DNA of 16,934 nt from an uncultured Eubacteriales bacterium. Its GTDB lineage: Bacteria > Bacillota > Clostridia > Oscillospirales > Oscillospiraceae. How positions within the stretch are numbered: the stretch's first letter is position 1; every line of letters starts with the position of its first letter. The stretch spans positions 1 through 16,934 of the forward strand of contig CABRZO010000030.1 in NCBI GenBank assembly GCA_902475455.1, in the 5' to 3' direction. The notes beneath the pieces were generated by a model. It was not told the DNA's origin, did not search any database, and saw only the letters and a list, made by a program, of their open reading frames with translations. Positions 1 through 6,971 of this stretch are shown one piece after another. A program made the translations under genes and the position numbers.

Positions 1-131
1 TAAATGGCGGATGGCCGTTTCGTCAAGTGCCAATCATGGATCACCTACTTTCCTTTTGATGAGGGCGGGAGAAGCACTCTCCCGGGGGCTGCGCCGTGGG
101 GCAGACGGAGGCCTGTCCCAGGGAGCGCATC
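1..131. other. Left-edge segment downstream of the aldolase gene
   Basis: No complete gene is visible here. The minus strand has no T-rich terminator after the aldolase stop. There is only a 7-bp hairpin (66-72 pairing with 78-84), so the RLP-aldolase unit may continue past the window edge. On the minus strand a GTG at 42-44, preceded by an AAGGAAAG-like ribosome site, opens a frame of about 14 codons that runs off the edge without a stop. That could be the start of the next gene, but it is too short to identify. Confidence 0.25.
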
Positions 132-1007
132 TCAGTGTCCGCTCTGGGCGGACAGGATCTGGCGGACGATGTCCACCACCTGCTGTACCTCTGTCTGGTT
201 GGCGGAGGGGGAGCAGCTGGCGCAGCTCTGGGCGGGGGACTGGGCGGCTTTGGCCGCCGCGGCCTCGGGAGAGCCGCAGGAGACACAGGCGGGGACGCCG
301 TTGGCGTCGCAGTTGCGGCACAGGGGGCGGCCGCCGGTGGTGATGCCGCTGTTGGTGCGGCGCTCGATGAGCCGATCCACCTGCTCACAGGTCAGCTCGT
401 TGGCCTGGCCAATGAGGCCCTGGGTGTACATGCTGACCAGGGCGTAATACTCAATGGATTCCATCCGCATCCAGGCCTCCATTACGTCGTTGCCCCAGGC
501 CAGGGCGCCGTGGTTGGCCAGCAGGCAGCCGTTGTGGGTGTTGACGAAGGGGGCGATGGAGTCGGGCACCTCCTGGGTGCCGGGCATGGCATAGGGGGCG
601 ATGGGGATCTCACCGATGCCCATGACCGCCTCGGTGAGGATGGCGTGGTTCAGGGGCAGGCCGGCGATGGCGTAGCTGGTGGCCGCCGGGGGATGGGCGT
701 GGACCACGGCCTTGATCTTGGGGTTCTCCTTGTAAACCCGCAGATGCATCTTCATCTCGCTGGAGGGCTTGTACTCCCCCCGGATGACGTTGCCGTCCAG
801 GTCCATCAGCACCAGCATCTCGTCGGTCATAAAACCCTTGGACACCCCGGTGGGGGTGCACCAAACGGTGTTGTCGCTGACCTTGCAGCTGATGTTGCCG
901 TCGTTGGAGGCCACGAAGTTCTTCATGTACATCCGGCGGCCCACTTCCAAAATGGCCTGCTTGGCCTCAAAATCGCTGGGGAACTCGTCGTTGATCCTGT
1001 AATTCAT
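132..1007 (-). CDS. Class II (fuculose-phosphate-type) aldolase with Cys-rich, encapsulation-peptide-like C-terminus
   Basis: Predicted zinc-dependent cytosolic aldolase of 291 residues in the FucA/AraD/DrdA family. Such enzymes cleave ketose-1-phosphates to DHAP and an aldehyde. Visible family motifs are NDGN (35-38), TPTG (51-54), the catalytic acid Glu84 in SSEMKMH, the zinc ligands HAH (103-105) and His166 in ANHG. The family domain usually ends near residue 215. Here about 70 residues follow: Cys pairs at 230/233 and 241/244 (CX2C-X7-CX2C), an Ala-rich linker, a third pair at 262/265, and an amphipathic helix at about 272-287. That arrangement resembles targeting tails of microcompartment enzymes. 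The start has an AAGAGG ribosome site and lies 28 nt after the RLP stop, so the two genes are probably co-transcribed. With mtnK-mtnA nearby, 5-deoxyribulose-1-phosphate or methylthioribulose-1-phosphate is the likely substrate. An MtnB-type dehydratase belongs to the same superfamily and cannot be fully excluded. Confidence 0.85.
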   Translation of the reverse strand: MNYRINDEFPSDFEAKQAILEVGRRMYMKNFVASNDGNISCKVSDNTVWCTPTGVSKGFMTDEMLVLMDLDGNVIRGEYKPSSEMKMHLRVYKENPKIKAVVHAHPPAATSYAIAGLPLNHAILTEAVMGIGEIPIAPYAMPGTQEVPDSIAPFVNTHNGCLLANHGALAWGNDVMEAWMRMESIEYYALVSMYTQGLIGQANELTCEQVDRLIERRTNSGITTGGRPLCRNCDANGVPACVSCGSPEAAAAKAAQSPAQSCASCSPSANQTEVQQVVDIVRQILSAQSGH

Positions 1008-1035
1008 CCTATCAACCTCTTTTCACTTGGAAGAG

Positions 1036-2181
1036 TCACTTGCTGAGCATTTCAATGAATTTCCGGCAGTTGCCGGGCAGATCCGGGGTGACGGTGAACA
1101 GGCCGCCCCCCATCAGGAAGGCTACGTCGTTGCCGTAAAACTCCTTCATGGGAGCCACCTTCTCGAAGGTCATGCCGCCGGCGGGGCTGGGGAAGATGGC
1201 GGGCATATTGCCCATCTCCTCCTGGCACATATCCACAATGGAGCGGCACTGGGCCTGGGACAGGGAGAACCGGCCGCCGTAGTTGGGGAACACGGTGATG
1301 TCGGCGCCGCAGATCCGAGGCAGCTGGCCCAGCACGCAGCCGCAGTCAAAGCCGCCGCTGCCCTTGTCCAGCAGGCAGCCCGCCATGGCGGGGTGGGCCA
1401 CGATGGGCAGCTCGGTGTGATGGGCCACATATTCCAGGGTGTCGTAGCCCACCAGGCCCGGGGCCAGCATGATGCCGCCGGCGCCGCAGTCCTCGGCGTA
1501 GCGGACCCGGTCCATCATGGACACAAAGCTGCCGCTGAGGTTGGGCACATAGGCGGTGTGGTGGCCGCTCTCCTGGTTGCCCTGGCGCACCGCCTCGCAG
1601 ACTGCCTTGACCCGGTCCTTGTAGGTGGAGAAGGTCTGATCCATCAGGCCGTGGTCGTCCTTGATCAGGTCCACGCCTCCCAGGGCGCACTGATAGGCCT
1701 CGTCGGCCAGAGCCACCGTGGGCAGGCCCATGGGCTTCAGAGCGGTAAAGGACAGGGGACGATTTTCCACCCCCAGCCGCTGCCGCAGTCCGGCCACACC
1801 ATATTTGGGGCCCGGGAACCAGTCCATCAGCTCCTGGGACAGGTTGATGTGCTCCACGGTAATGCCGGGCAGCAGGCTGGAGTTGCCAAAGACCACGTTG
1901 AAGAACTGGGCGAATTCGGCGGTGGCGGACTGATCGGAGTAGCTGATCAGGGCCCGATAGCCCCCCTCACAGGGCTGAAACTCCTCCAGCCGGCCGATGA
2001 TGTCGGAGTGGATGGCATCGCACTCGATGTGGGCGGCGGGGAACTCCACCGTCTGCTCCACACAGATGCTCTTGGCCATCTCCAGGGCCGTCTTTTCATC
2101 GGCGGCGATGCGGTAGGAGACGGAGAAGCGGCCCTTCAGCTGGGACAGCAGCACCTGGTCGGAATATCCTTTGAATTTCAT
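1036..2181 (-). CDS. RuBisCO-like protein (form IV RuBisCO large-chain homologue)
   Basis: A 381-residue RuBisCO-fold protein, shorter than true large subunits (about 450-475 residues). Counterparts of family landmarks are visible: ALKP with Lys149 (position of the first catalytic lysine), GGVDLIKDDHGL with Lys174 (the carbamylated-lysine position) and Asp176, HPAMAG with His263, and the phosphate-binding AGG (334-336) and GGG (358-360). The metal-ligand motif KDDE reads KDDH, and the loop-6 lysine of carboxylating RuBisCO is not recognisable, so carbon fixation is very unlikely. Known RLPs act as enolases (MtnW), as isomerases of methylthioribulose-1-phosphate (Rhodospirillum), or in apionate catabolism. 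The neighbours favour a 5-methylthio- or 5-deoxy-pentose-phosphate substrate, but the reaction cannot be assigned. The start at 2181 is chosen because GGAGGTG lies 9 nt upstream; the ATG four codons earlier overlaps that site. First gene of a unit with the aldolase. Confidence 0.88.
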   Translation of the reverse strand: MKFKGYSDQVLLSQLKGRFSVSYRIAADEKTALEMAKSICVEQTVEFPAAHIECDAIHSDIIGRLEEFQPCEGGYRALISYSDQSATAEFAQFFNVVFGNSSLLPGITVEHINLSQELMDWFPGPKYGVAGLRQRLGVENRPLSFTALKPMGLPTVALADEAYQCALGGVDLIKDDHGLMDQTFSTYKDRVKAVCEAVRQGNQESGHHTAYVPNLSGSFVSMMDRVRYAEDCGAGGIMLAPGLVGYDTLEYVAHHTELPIVAHPAMAGCLLDKGSGGFDCGCVLGQLPRICGADITVFPNYGGRFSLSQAQCRSIVDMCQEEMGNMPAIFPSPAGGMTFEKVAPMKEFYGNDVAFLMGGGLFTVTPDLPGNCRKFIEMLSK

Positions 2182-2190
2182 ATAAATGTG

Positions 2191-2197
2191 CACCTCC
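2191..2197 (-). promoter_or_regulatory. Ribosome binding site deciding the RLP start
   Basis: GGAGGTG on the minus strand lies 9 nt before the ATG at 2181. It overlaps the alternative in-frame ATG at 2193, which rules out that longer start. Confidence 0.75.
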
Positions 2198-2201
2198 TGT
2201 G

Positions 2202-2214
2202 GAAGTTTGACTTC
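2202..2214. repeat. Short inverted repeat in the RLP leader
   Basis: GAAGT-TTG-ACTTC is a perfect 5-bp inverted repeat with a 3-nt spacer, just upstream of the RLP ribosome site. It may be a regulator half-site pair or a small leader hairpin; its function is unproven. Confidence 0.35.
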
Positions 2215-2220
2215 TGCTCA

Positions 2221-2249
2221 TTGCCTTTTTTTTGCAATTGTGCTATGCT
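2221..2249 (+). promoter_or_regulatory. Predicted promoter of the DeoR-family gene
   Basis: TTGCCT (2221-2226) and TATGCT (2244-2249) are separated by 17 bp, with an extended -10 TG one base upstream of the -10. They lie about 40 bp before the DeoR start. The opposite promoter for RLP must lie in the same 110-bp divergent region, but no strong match was found for it. Confidence 0.5.
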
Positions 2250-2257
2250 GGTGCAAA
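2231..2257. promoter_or_regulatory. Candidate operator in the divergent deoR/RLP region
   Basis: TTTGCA (2231-2236) and TGCAAA (2252-2257) form a perfect inverted repeat with a 15-bp spacer that covers the deoR -10. The placement suits autoregulation by the adjacent DeoR-type repressor and control of the divergent RLP-aldolase unit. This is inferred only from symmetry and position. Confidence 0.35.
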
Positions 2258-2290
2258 CCACCAAGCAACAAGAAAAAGGGGAGAATCAGA

Positions 2291-3043
2291 ATGTTAGCCA
2301 TTGCCCGCAGGAACGCCATCAAAGAACAGCTCCAAGAGAGGAAGAGCGTGACGATCACCGATCTATCGGCCCGACTGAACGTGACCAAGGAGACCATCCG
2401 TCGGGATCTGCGGGCCATGGAGGAAGACGGACAATTGATCCGGACCCATGGAGGCGCCTACATCCTGGAAGGCGTGCAAAATGATATCGACATCTCCACG
2501 AGACAGGTTCTGAAAACGGCGGAAAAGCAGATCATCGCCCAGAAGTGCGACGCGCTGATCCAGCCCGGGGATTTCGTCTATTTGGATGGATCCACCACCG
2601 CTTGGTTTATTGCCCGGAAGCTGGCGGACCGGAAGCTCACGGTGCTGACCACCTCACTGGAGATCGCCAACATTCTCTCCACCTCGAAAACTGTCCACCT
2701 GTTCGTCATTGGCGGGGAGTTCTCCAGCTCCACTATGAGCTTCAGCGGAGATGGAGCGGTGCGCAACCTGCAGCAGTATTTTGTGGACAAGGCCTTTATC
2801 TCCTGCCGCAGCGTCAGCATGGAGTTCGGCATCACCGACACCAGTGAGAACAGCGCGGTGCTCCACCGGATTGCCCTGGAGCACGCCAAGCACAAGTATC
2901 TGGCGGTGGATCACTCCAAGCTGAACAGCGCCTCCTTTGCCAGCGTGTGCCCCCTGAAGGAGCTGGACGGCATCATTATGGACACGGATTTCAGCCCGGA
3001 GTGGCGGGACTGTCTGAAGCGCAACCAGGTCAAGGCCTATTGA
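2291..3043 (+). CDS. DeoR/GlpR-family transcriptional regulator
   Basis: A 250-residue repressor of the DeoR family. The N-terminal helix-turn-helix (about residues 5-56) shows the family signature TIRRDLRAMEEDGQLIRTHGG at 35-54. The DeoRC sensor domain (about 75-235) carries DGSTT (99-103), the TTS segment (120-122) and the VIGGEF strand (139-144); it normally binds a phosphorylated sugar. The start at 2291 is preferred because AAGGGG lies 9-14 nt upstream; longer in-frame starts would extend into the promoter. The gene diverges from RLP-aldolase and converges on mtnA, so it sits between the two parts of the pathway. It is the natural candidate regulator of both, with a pathway sugar phosphate as likely inducer (inferred). 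Confidence 0.9.
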   Translation: MLAIARRNAIKEQLQERKSVTITDLSARLNVTKETIRRDLRAMEEDGQLIRTHGGAYILEGVQNDIDISTRQVLKTAEKQIIAQKCDALIQPGDFVYLDGSTTAWFIARKLADRKLTVLTTSLEIANILSTSKTVHLFVIGGEFSSSTMSFSGDGAVRNLQQYFVDKAFISCRSVSMEFGITDTSENSAVLHRIALEHAKHKYLAVDHSKLNSASFASVCPLKELDGIIMDTDFSPEWRDCLKRNQVKAY

Positions 3044-3076
3044 GATAGGACCTGCTGGTCAAGCATGAAGTGCTTT

Positions 3077-3116
3077 CGCGTGGGGCGGATCAAATGATCC
3101 GCCCCACGCGTTTTTT
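3077..3116 (+). terminator. Rho-independent terminator of the DeoR-family gene
   Basis: A perfect 16-bp GC-rich stem (3077-3092 with 3095-3110) is followed by six T residues on the plus strand. It lies between the convergent deoR and mtnA ends. On the minus strand no T run follows the stem, so termination of mtnA here would be less efficient. Confidence 0.9.
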
Positions 3117-3136
3117 GTAGTTTTGGAGCGGGACAA

Positions 3137-4261
3137 TTACTTCTTGTCCACGAATTTCTCCACGGGCTTGATGCCCATCTGTTCAAAAGCGGTCTTGAAG
3201 GAGCCGTTCTCATCGGGATAGGCGATGCCCTTCTCGGTGATGATGCCGGTGACCAGGCTGTGGTCGGTGACATCGAAGGCGGGATTGACCACGCCGACGC
3301 CCTCCGGGGCCATCCGCTTGGCGTACCACATCTCGGTGACTTCCTCCGGCTTGCGCTGCTCGATGTGGATCTCGTCCCCGGATTCCATGGTCATGTCGAT
3401 GGTGGAGGAGGGGGCGCAGCAGTAGAAGGGGATGCCGTAGTGCTTGGCGATAATGGCCACGCCGCTGGTGCCGATCTTGTTGGCGAAGTCGCCGTTGGCG
3501 GCCACCCGGTCGCAGCCTACGAAGATGATGCCGATCTTGCCGCTCTTCATGGTGTAAGAGGCCATGTTGTCGCACTGGACATAGGTGTCCACCCCGGCGG
3601 CCTGCATCTCATAGGCGCTCAGCCGGGCGCCCTGCAGCAGGGGACGGGTCTCATCGCAGTAGACATGCAGGTCCTGCTTGCCGTCCCAGCCGTGCTCCAG
3701 AGCCACATAGACAGGAGCCAGGGCGGTGCCGTACTTGGCGGTGGCCAGGGTGCCGGCGTTGCAGTGGGTCATGATGCCCACGCCCTTGCCCAGCTTCTCC
3801 AGCAGCTCAAAGCCGTACTGGCCGATGTTGCGGCTGATCTGAATGTCCTCGGTGCGGATGGCGTCGGCCTCCTGCATCAGCCGGACCTTCATTTCGGAGA
3901 CGGTCTTGCCGTCCTTCTCCGCCATCAGCACGCCGTGCATCCGGTTGAGGGCCCAGCTCAGGTTGACGGCGGTGGGACGGGAGGAGTTAATGTACTCCAT
4001 GATCTCGGTGCACTTGGCCACGAACTGGTCCATGTCGTCGGTGTCCACCTGGTTGGCCAGCACATAGTAACCGTAGCCGCCGGCCACGCCAATGGCGGGG
4101 GCGCCCCGGACCCGGAGGGCGTAGATGGCCTCCCAGATGTCCTCGGCCTTGTCCAGGGTCAGGTATTTGCACTCATTGGGCAGCAGGGTCTGGTCCAGGA
4201 TAATAACGGATTTTTTGTCCTCGGACAGCAGTACGGTGTCCAGATTCAGCGCGTTTTCCAT
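3137..4261 (-). CDS. mtnA: S-methyl-5-thioribose-1-phosphate isomerase family (MtnA)
   Basis: A 374-residue cytosolic aldose-ketose isomerase of the eIF2B-like/MtnA family. It converts 5-methylthioribose-1-phosphate to methylthioribulose-1-phosphate; homologues also act on 5-deoxyribose-1-phosphate. Landmarks are RGAPAIG (52-58), THCNAG with catalytic Cys167, and VGCDRVAANGDFANKIGT with catalytic Asp251 and the NK pair at 261-262. Length fits the family (about 350-370), and all active-site residues seem present. AAAGGAGA precedes the ATG. It follows mtnK by 52 nt with no visible terminator or promoter between, so the two form an operon. A ribose-1,5-bisphosphate isomerase is a related alternative, but the mtnK neighbour argues against it. 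Confidence 0.93.
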   Translation of the reverse strand: MENALNLDTVLLSEDKKSVIILDQTLLPNECKYLTLDKAEDIWEAIYALRVRGAPAIGVAGGYGYYVLANQVDTDDMDQFVAKCTEIMEYINSSRPTAVNLSWALNRMHGVLMAEKDGKTVSEMKVRLMQEADAIRTEDIQISRNIGQYGFELLEKLGKGVGIMTHCNAGTLATAKYGTALAPVYVALEHGWDGKQDLHVYCDETRPLLQGARLSAYEMQAAGVDTYVQCDNMASYTMKSGKIGIIFVGCDRVAANGDFANKIGTSGVAIIAKHYGIPFYCCAPSSTIDMTMESGDEIHIEQRKPEEVTEMWYAKRMAPEGVGVVNPAFDVTDHSLVTGIITEKGIAYPDENGSFKTAFEQMGIKPVEKFVDKK

Positions 4262-4313
4262 ACAAAAGATCTCCTTTATGTTGAATGGTCAAAAGAGAAT
4301 TGATTCCCGTTGA

Positions 4314-5531
4314 TTACTGACCGTCCACGGCGGCCACGGCGTCCTTCAGCACGGCCAGGAAGCACTTGCCGCACTTCTTGGCATCCCGGTTCTTGATGAA
4401 GTCGATGCCGGCGGTGATGCAGATCTTCTCAGCCCGGGCCCGCTTGGCCTCGTCGGCGATGGTGGTGATGTCCTTGACGTTGGCCATGCCCACGATGCGG
4501 CGGATCATCTCCAGACCGGAGACGGCGGAGGTGTCGGCCAGGATGGTGTCCATGTAGTAGTCCTCGTAGGCCTTGTTCTTGCACATGGTGTCGGTGACGT
4601 GCTCGTCGTAGTAGGCCCGCATCTTCTTCATGGTCAGGTCGATCACGTCCACCAGGACGGTCTCCACCCAGTCGCAGAACTCCTTGTTGCCGGCGGCGTC
4701 GCCGTTGCACCAGGCAAAGATCATGTTGGCGATGACGTTGCCGATGTCATAGCCCATGGGGCCGTAGAAGCAGAACTCCGGGTCAAAGACCATGGTGGTA
4801 TCCTGGTTGATGAAGATGGAGCCGGTGTGCAGGTCGCCGTGGATCAGGCTCTGGGCCCGGGTCATGAAGTCCATCTTCAGCTTGGCCACCTCGCAGTGGA
4901 GCTCCTCATCGTCATAGAGCTTCTCCTTGACGAAGTCGGCCACCGGGGGATAGACGTTATTGCGGCCCAGCTCATCGTTGTAGGGCTCGGTGTACACCAG
5001 CCGCTCGGAGATGTCGCACAGCTCCGGGGAGATGAACTTGCGCTGCAGCGCCTTCTTCTCCTGGTGGTCCATCACCACGTCGGTGGTGCCCATCAGCACC
5101 TGGGCCATGAAGGTGGAGATCTGGTCGGCGAACTTGGGGAAGATCTCATGCTTCAGCATGGCGGTGCGCATGATCTCGTGGTCGCTGAGGTCCTGCATGC
5201 CGCAGGCGCTCATCACGGTGTCGTAGAAGTAGATCTCGGGTACATAGCCGGGGGCCAGCTTGCCCTGGAGAATCAGGATCTCGGACTCGATGCGGTTGCG
5301 GTCCGTGTCCAGCTTCATGTCCTCGGAAATCCGGGTGACGGTGCCGGCCTGCTTGATGATGACGCTGTGGCCCTTGCCGTCCTGGACTTTAAAGACGTAG
5401 TTCAGGTTGCCGTCGCCAATCTCCTTGCAGGTCATGGTGGCCACGTCCCAGTCCTTCTGAGGCACCTTCAGCTGGGCGTACTCGATGGCGTCCTCCGCCT
5501 TCATCAGAAAATAGGTATCGAACTTAGACAT
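4314..5531 (-). CDS. mtnK: S-methyl-5-thioribose kinase family (MtnK)
   Basis: A 405-residue kinase with the aminoglycoside-phosphotransferase/choline-kinase fold, predicted to phosphorylate C1 of 5-methylthioribose or 5-deoxyribose with ATP. Visible are the nucleotide loop IGDGNLNYVFKV (38-49), a likely ATP-contact Lys60, the catalytic loop HGDLHTGS (231-238) with Asp233, and the metal-binding DPE (250-252) within FDPEFCFYGPMGYDIGN. The HGDLHTGS and DPE motifs and the total length are characteristic of MtnK. GGAGGG lies 6 nt before the ATG. It is first in the mtnK-mtnA unit with its own strong promoter 94 nt upstream. No S-box (SAM riboswitch) fold was recognised in the leader. Whether the sulfur sugar or the deoxy sugar is preferred cannot be told from sequence. 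Confidence 0.93.
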   Translation of the reverse strand: MSKFDTYFLMKAEDAIEYAQLKVPQKDWDVATMTCKEIGDGNLNYVFKVQDGKGHSVIIKQAGTVTRISEDMKLDTDRNRIESEILILQGKLAPGYVPEIYFYDTVMSACGMQDLSDHEIMRTAMLKHEIFPKFADQISTFMAQVLMGTTDVVMDHQEKKALQRKFISPELCDISERLVYTEPYNDELGRNNVYPPVADFVKEKLYDDEELHCEVAKLKMDFMTRAQSLIHGDLHTGSIFINQDTTMVFDPEFCFYGPMGYDIGNVIANMIFAWCNGDAAGNKEFCDWVETVLVDVIDLTMKKMRAYYDEHVTDTMCKNKAYEDYYMDTILADTSAVSGLEMIRRIVGMANVKDITTIADEAKRARAEKICITAGIDFIKNRDAKKCGKCFLAVLKDAVAAVDGQ

Positions 5532-5624
5532 AATTTTCCCTCCATATTCAAAAAGAGAACCTTGTGTTGCCTCTGAACAGATGAGTGTCAGCGGGGCAAA
5601 ATCACTGCTGTTTTGATTGTATTT

Positions 5625-5653
5625 ATTGTACTCTCAATCGCCTTGGATGTCAA
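5625..5653 (-). promoter_or_regulatory. Strong sigma-A promoter of mtnK-mtnA
   Basis: The minus strand reads TTGACA (5653-5648), 17 bp, TACAAT (5630-5625): six of six and five of six consensus matches. The stretch upstream of the -35 (about 5656-5700) is A/T-rich and could act as an UP element. The predicted leader is roughly 85-90 nt. Confidence 0.8.
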
Positions 5654-5758
5654 TGAAAAAGCGGACATAAAACCACATTTTCAAAAAATATGAAATGAAA
5701 TGCCTGATGAAAAAATGGAAATTATCTGAGGAGAAAAAGCTGAAAAAACTTTCAATTT

Positions 5759-5768
5759 CAAAGCTTTG
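5759..5768. repeat. Perfect 10-bp palindrome CAAAGCTTTG upstream of mtnK
   Basis: The same CAAAGC/GCTTTG arms occur as a spaced inverted repeat in the leader of the transporter lipoprotein gene (9905-9923). That makes it a weak candidate for a shared regulator site. It lies about 105 bp upstream of the mtnK -35, far for a repressor site. Confidence 0.25.
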
Positions 5769-5790
5769 CAAAAAGTGGAAAAACCAAAAA

Positions 5791-5838
5791 GAAAAAAGAA
5801 CGGGGTGTTGTGAAACGGACATTTCACAACACCCCGTT
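5791..5838 (-). terminator. Rho-independent terminator of the ABC transporter operon
   Basis: A perfect 17-bp stem (5799-5815 with 5822-5838) has a 6-nt loop. On the minus strand it is followed by CTTTTTTC and further T-rich sequence. It lies 78 bp beyond the permease stop and separates the transporter operon from mtnK-mtnA. Confidence 0.9.
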
Positions 5839-5915
5839 GCCGGTTGTTTGTCAAGTTCGGCCAGGGACCGGACAGGGCGGCCGATCAAAGGTCGAACACA
5901 AGGAGGAGTGGAAAC

Positions 5916-6929
5916 TTAGTCCTCCTTGGAGGTGGCGTAAGCGGCGACCAGAGCCAGGCAGAGGACGGCGCCCTTGACGGCGGGCAGCACGTAGTACACC
6001 ACGCCGCACATGGTCAGGCCGTTCTCCAGAGTGGAGATCAGCAGAGCGCCGATGGCAGTGCCCAGAGCATTGGGACGCTCGGCGCCGCCCACAGAGCGGC
6101 CCACGAAGACGGCGGCCAGGGAGCTCATCAGGTAGGAGTCAGAGCCGTTGATCTGGGCGGCCATGTTACGGGAGCAGACCACGATGCCGCCGACAGCGAT
6201 AAAGATGGCGGCGAACATACCGGCCAGGAAGCGCATCTTCTTGACGTTGATACCGGACAGCTTGGCAGCAGTCTTGTTGCCGCCCATGGCGTACAGATAA
6301 CGGCCGTACTTGGTACGCTCCAGCAGCACCCAGCAGACCACCACGCAGGCGATCATAATGATGTAAATCCAGGGAGCCTTGCCGATGGCCTGAGCGGCGG
6401 GAGTCCAGCCATCACCCAGGGGGGAGGCGTCACCACCATGAAGGGCGGCAAACCACTTGGGGCCGGACAGGCCGGCGGAAACAGCGGAACCACCGGTGTA
6501 GGCCAGGCCCAAGCCCTGATGGACGAACTGGAGGGCGCAGGTGCACAGCATGTCAGGCACCTTGCAGACCAGAATCAGGAACATGGTCAGCAGATACATG
6601 ATCATAGAGAAGATGATGGTGATCAGGAATGCCAGCCACACCGGGAAGCCGAACCACAGGCACATAGATGCGAACACATAGGCGCAGAAGGTACCCAGGG
6701 TGGCGGCGGACATATCGAACCCATCCGGGGCCATGGAGACGGTGGCTGCCATGGCGAAGATGGTCACGATGGACATGGCGCGCAGAATGTTGACCAGGTT
6801 AGCGGTGGAGAAGAAAGCGGTGCCCTTAATGGCGGTGAAAATCACCACAGACAGGACCAGCACGATGACAGCAGCCCAGTTCAGGAGCTGGTGACCGGCC
6901 TTCCTCAGACTAGTTGAACTTTGAACCAT
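5916..6929 (-). CDS. Sugar ABC transporter permease (RbsC/BPD_transp_2 family)
   Basis: A 337-residue inner-membrane permease with about eight to ten hydrophobic segments. The cytoplasmic coupling loop KYGRYLYAMGGNKTAAKLSG (about 227-246) is the EAA-like loop of ribose-type permeases. It is expected to work as a homodimer, because no second permease gene is present. GGGAGG lies 8 nt before the start. The gap to the ATPase stop is 42 nt, and the gene is last in the lipoprotein-ATPase-permease operon, just before its terminator. Substrate cannot be read from the sequence; the adjacent mtnK-mtnA suggests 5-methylthioribose, 5-deoxyribose or a related pentose, while ribose itself remains possible. 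Confidence 0.92.
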   Translation of the reverse strand: MVQSSTSLRKAGHQLLNWAAVIVLVLSVVIFTAIKGTAFFSTANLVNILRAMSIVTIFAMAATVSMAPDGFDMSAATLGTFCAYVFASMCLWFGFPVWLAFLITIIFSMIMYLLTMFLILVCKVPDMLCTCALQFVHQGLGLAYTGGSAVSAGLSGPKWFAALHGGDASPLGDGWTPAAQAIGKAPWIYIIMIACVVVCWVLLERTKYGRYLYAMGGNKTAAKLSGINVKKMRFLAGMFAAIFIAVGGIVVCSRNMAAQINGSDSYLMSSLAAVFVGRSVGGAERPNALGTAIGALLISTLENGLTMCGVVYYVLPAVKGAVLCLALVAAYATSKED

Positions 6930-6971
6930 ATTATTTTCCTCCCATAGTGGAATATCCGGACGGATCTGGGA

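Noticed and set aside
1036..2181. True carbon-fixing RuBisCO large subunit
   Set aside because: The protein is too short, the metal motif is KDDH, the loop-6 lysine is not recognisable, and no small subunit or phosphoribulokinase is nearby.
132..2181. Classical aerobic methionine salvage pair MtnB-MtnW
   Set aside because: MtnX, MtnD and MtnE are absent, the aldolase shows the FucA-type catalytic Glu and a long tail, and the RLP motif differs; kept only as an alternative.
96..2484. Long plus-strand open frames opposite the aldolase and RLP genes
   Set aside because: They are Gly/Ala/His/Val-rich, lack known domains and ribosome sites, and mirror GC-biased third codon positions of the real minus-strand genes. 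The same applies to long antisense frames over mtnA, mtnK, the transporter, the transketolase, the kinase and the symporter.
5532..5625. SAM (S-box) riboswitch in the mtnK leader
   Set aside because: The leader is under 100 nt, and no S-box core motifs or terminator/antiterminator pair were recognised.
5695..5919. Small Lys-rich plus-strand frame upstream of mtnK
   Set aside because: It lies in an A-rich intergenic tract, runs through the transporter terminator, and has no ribosome site.
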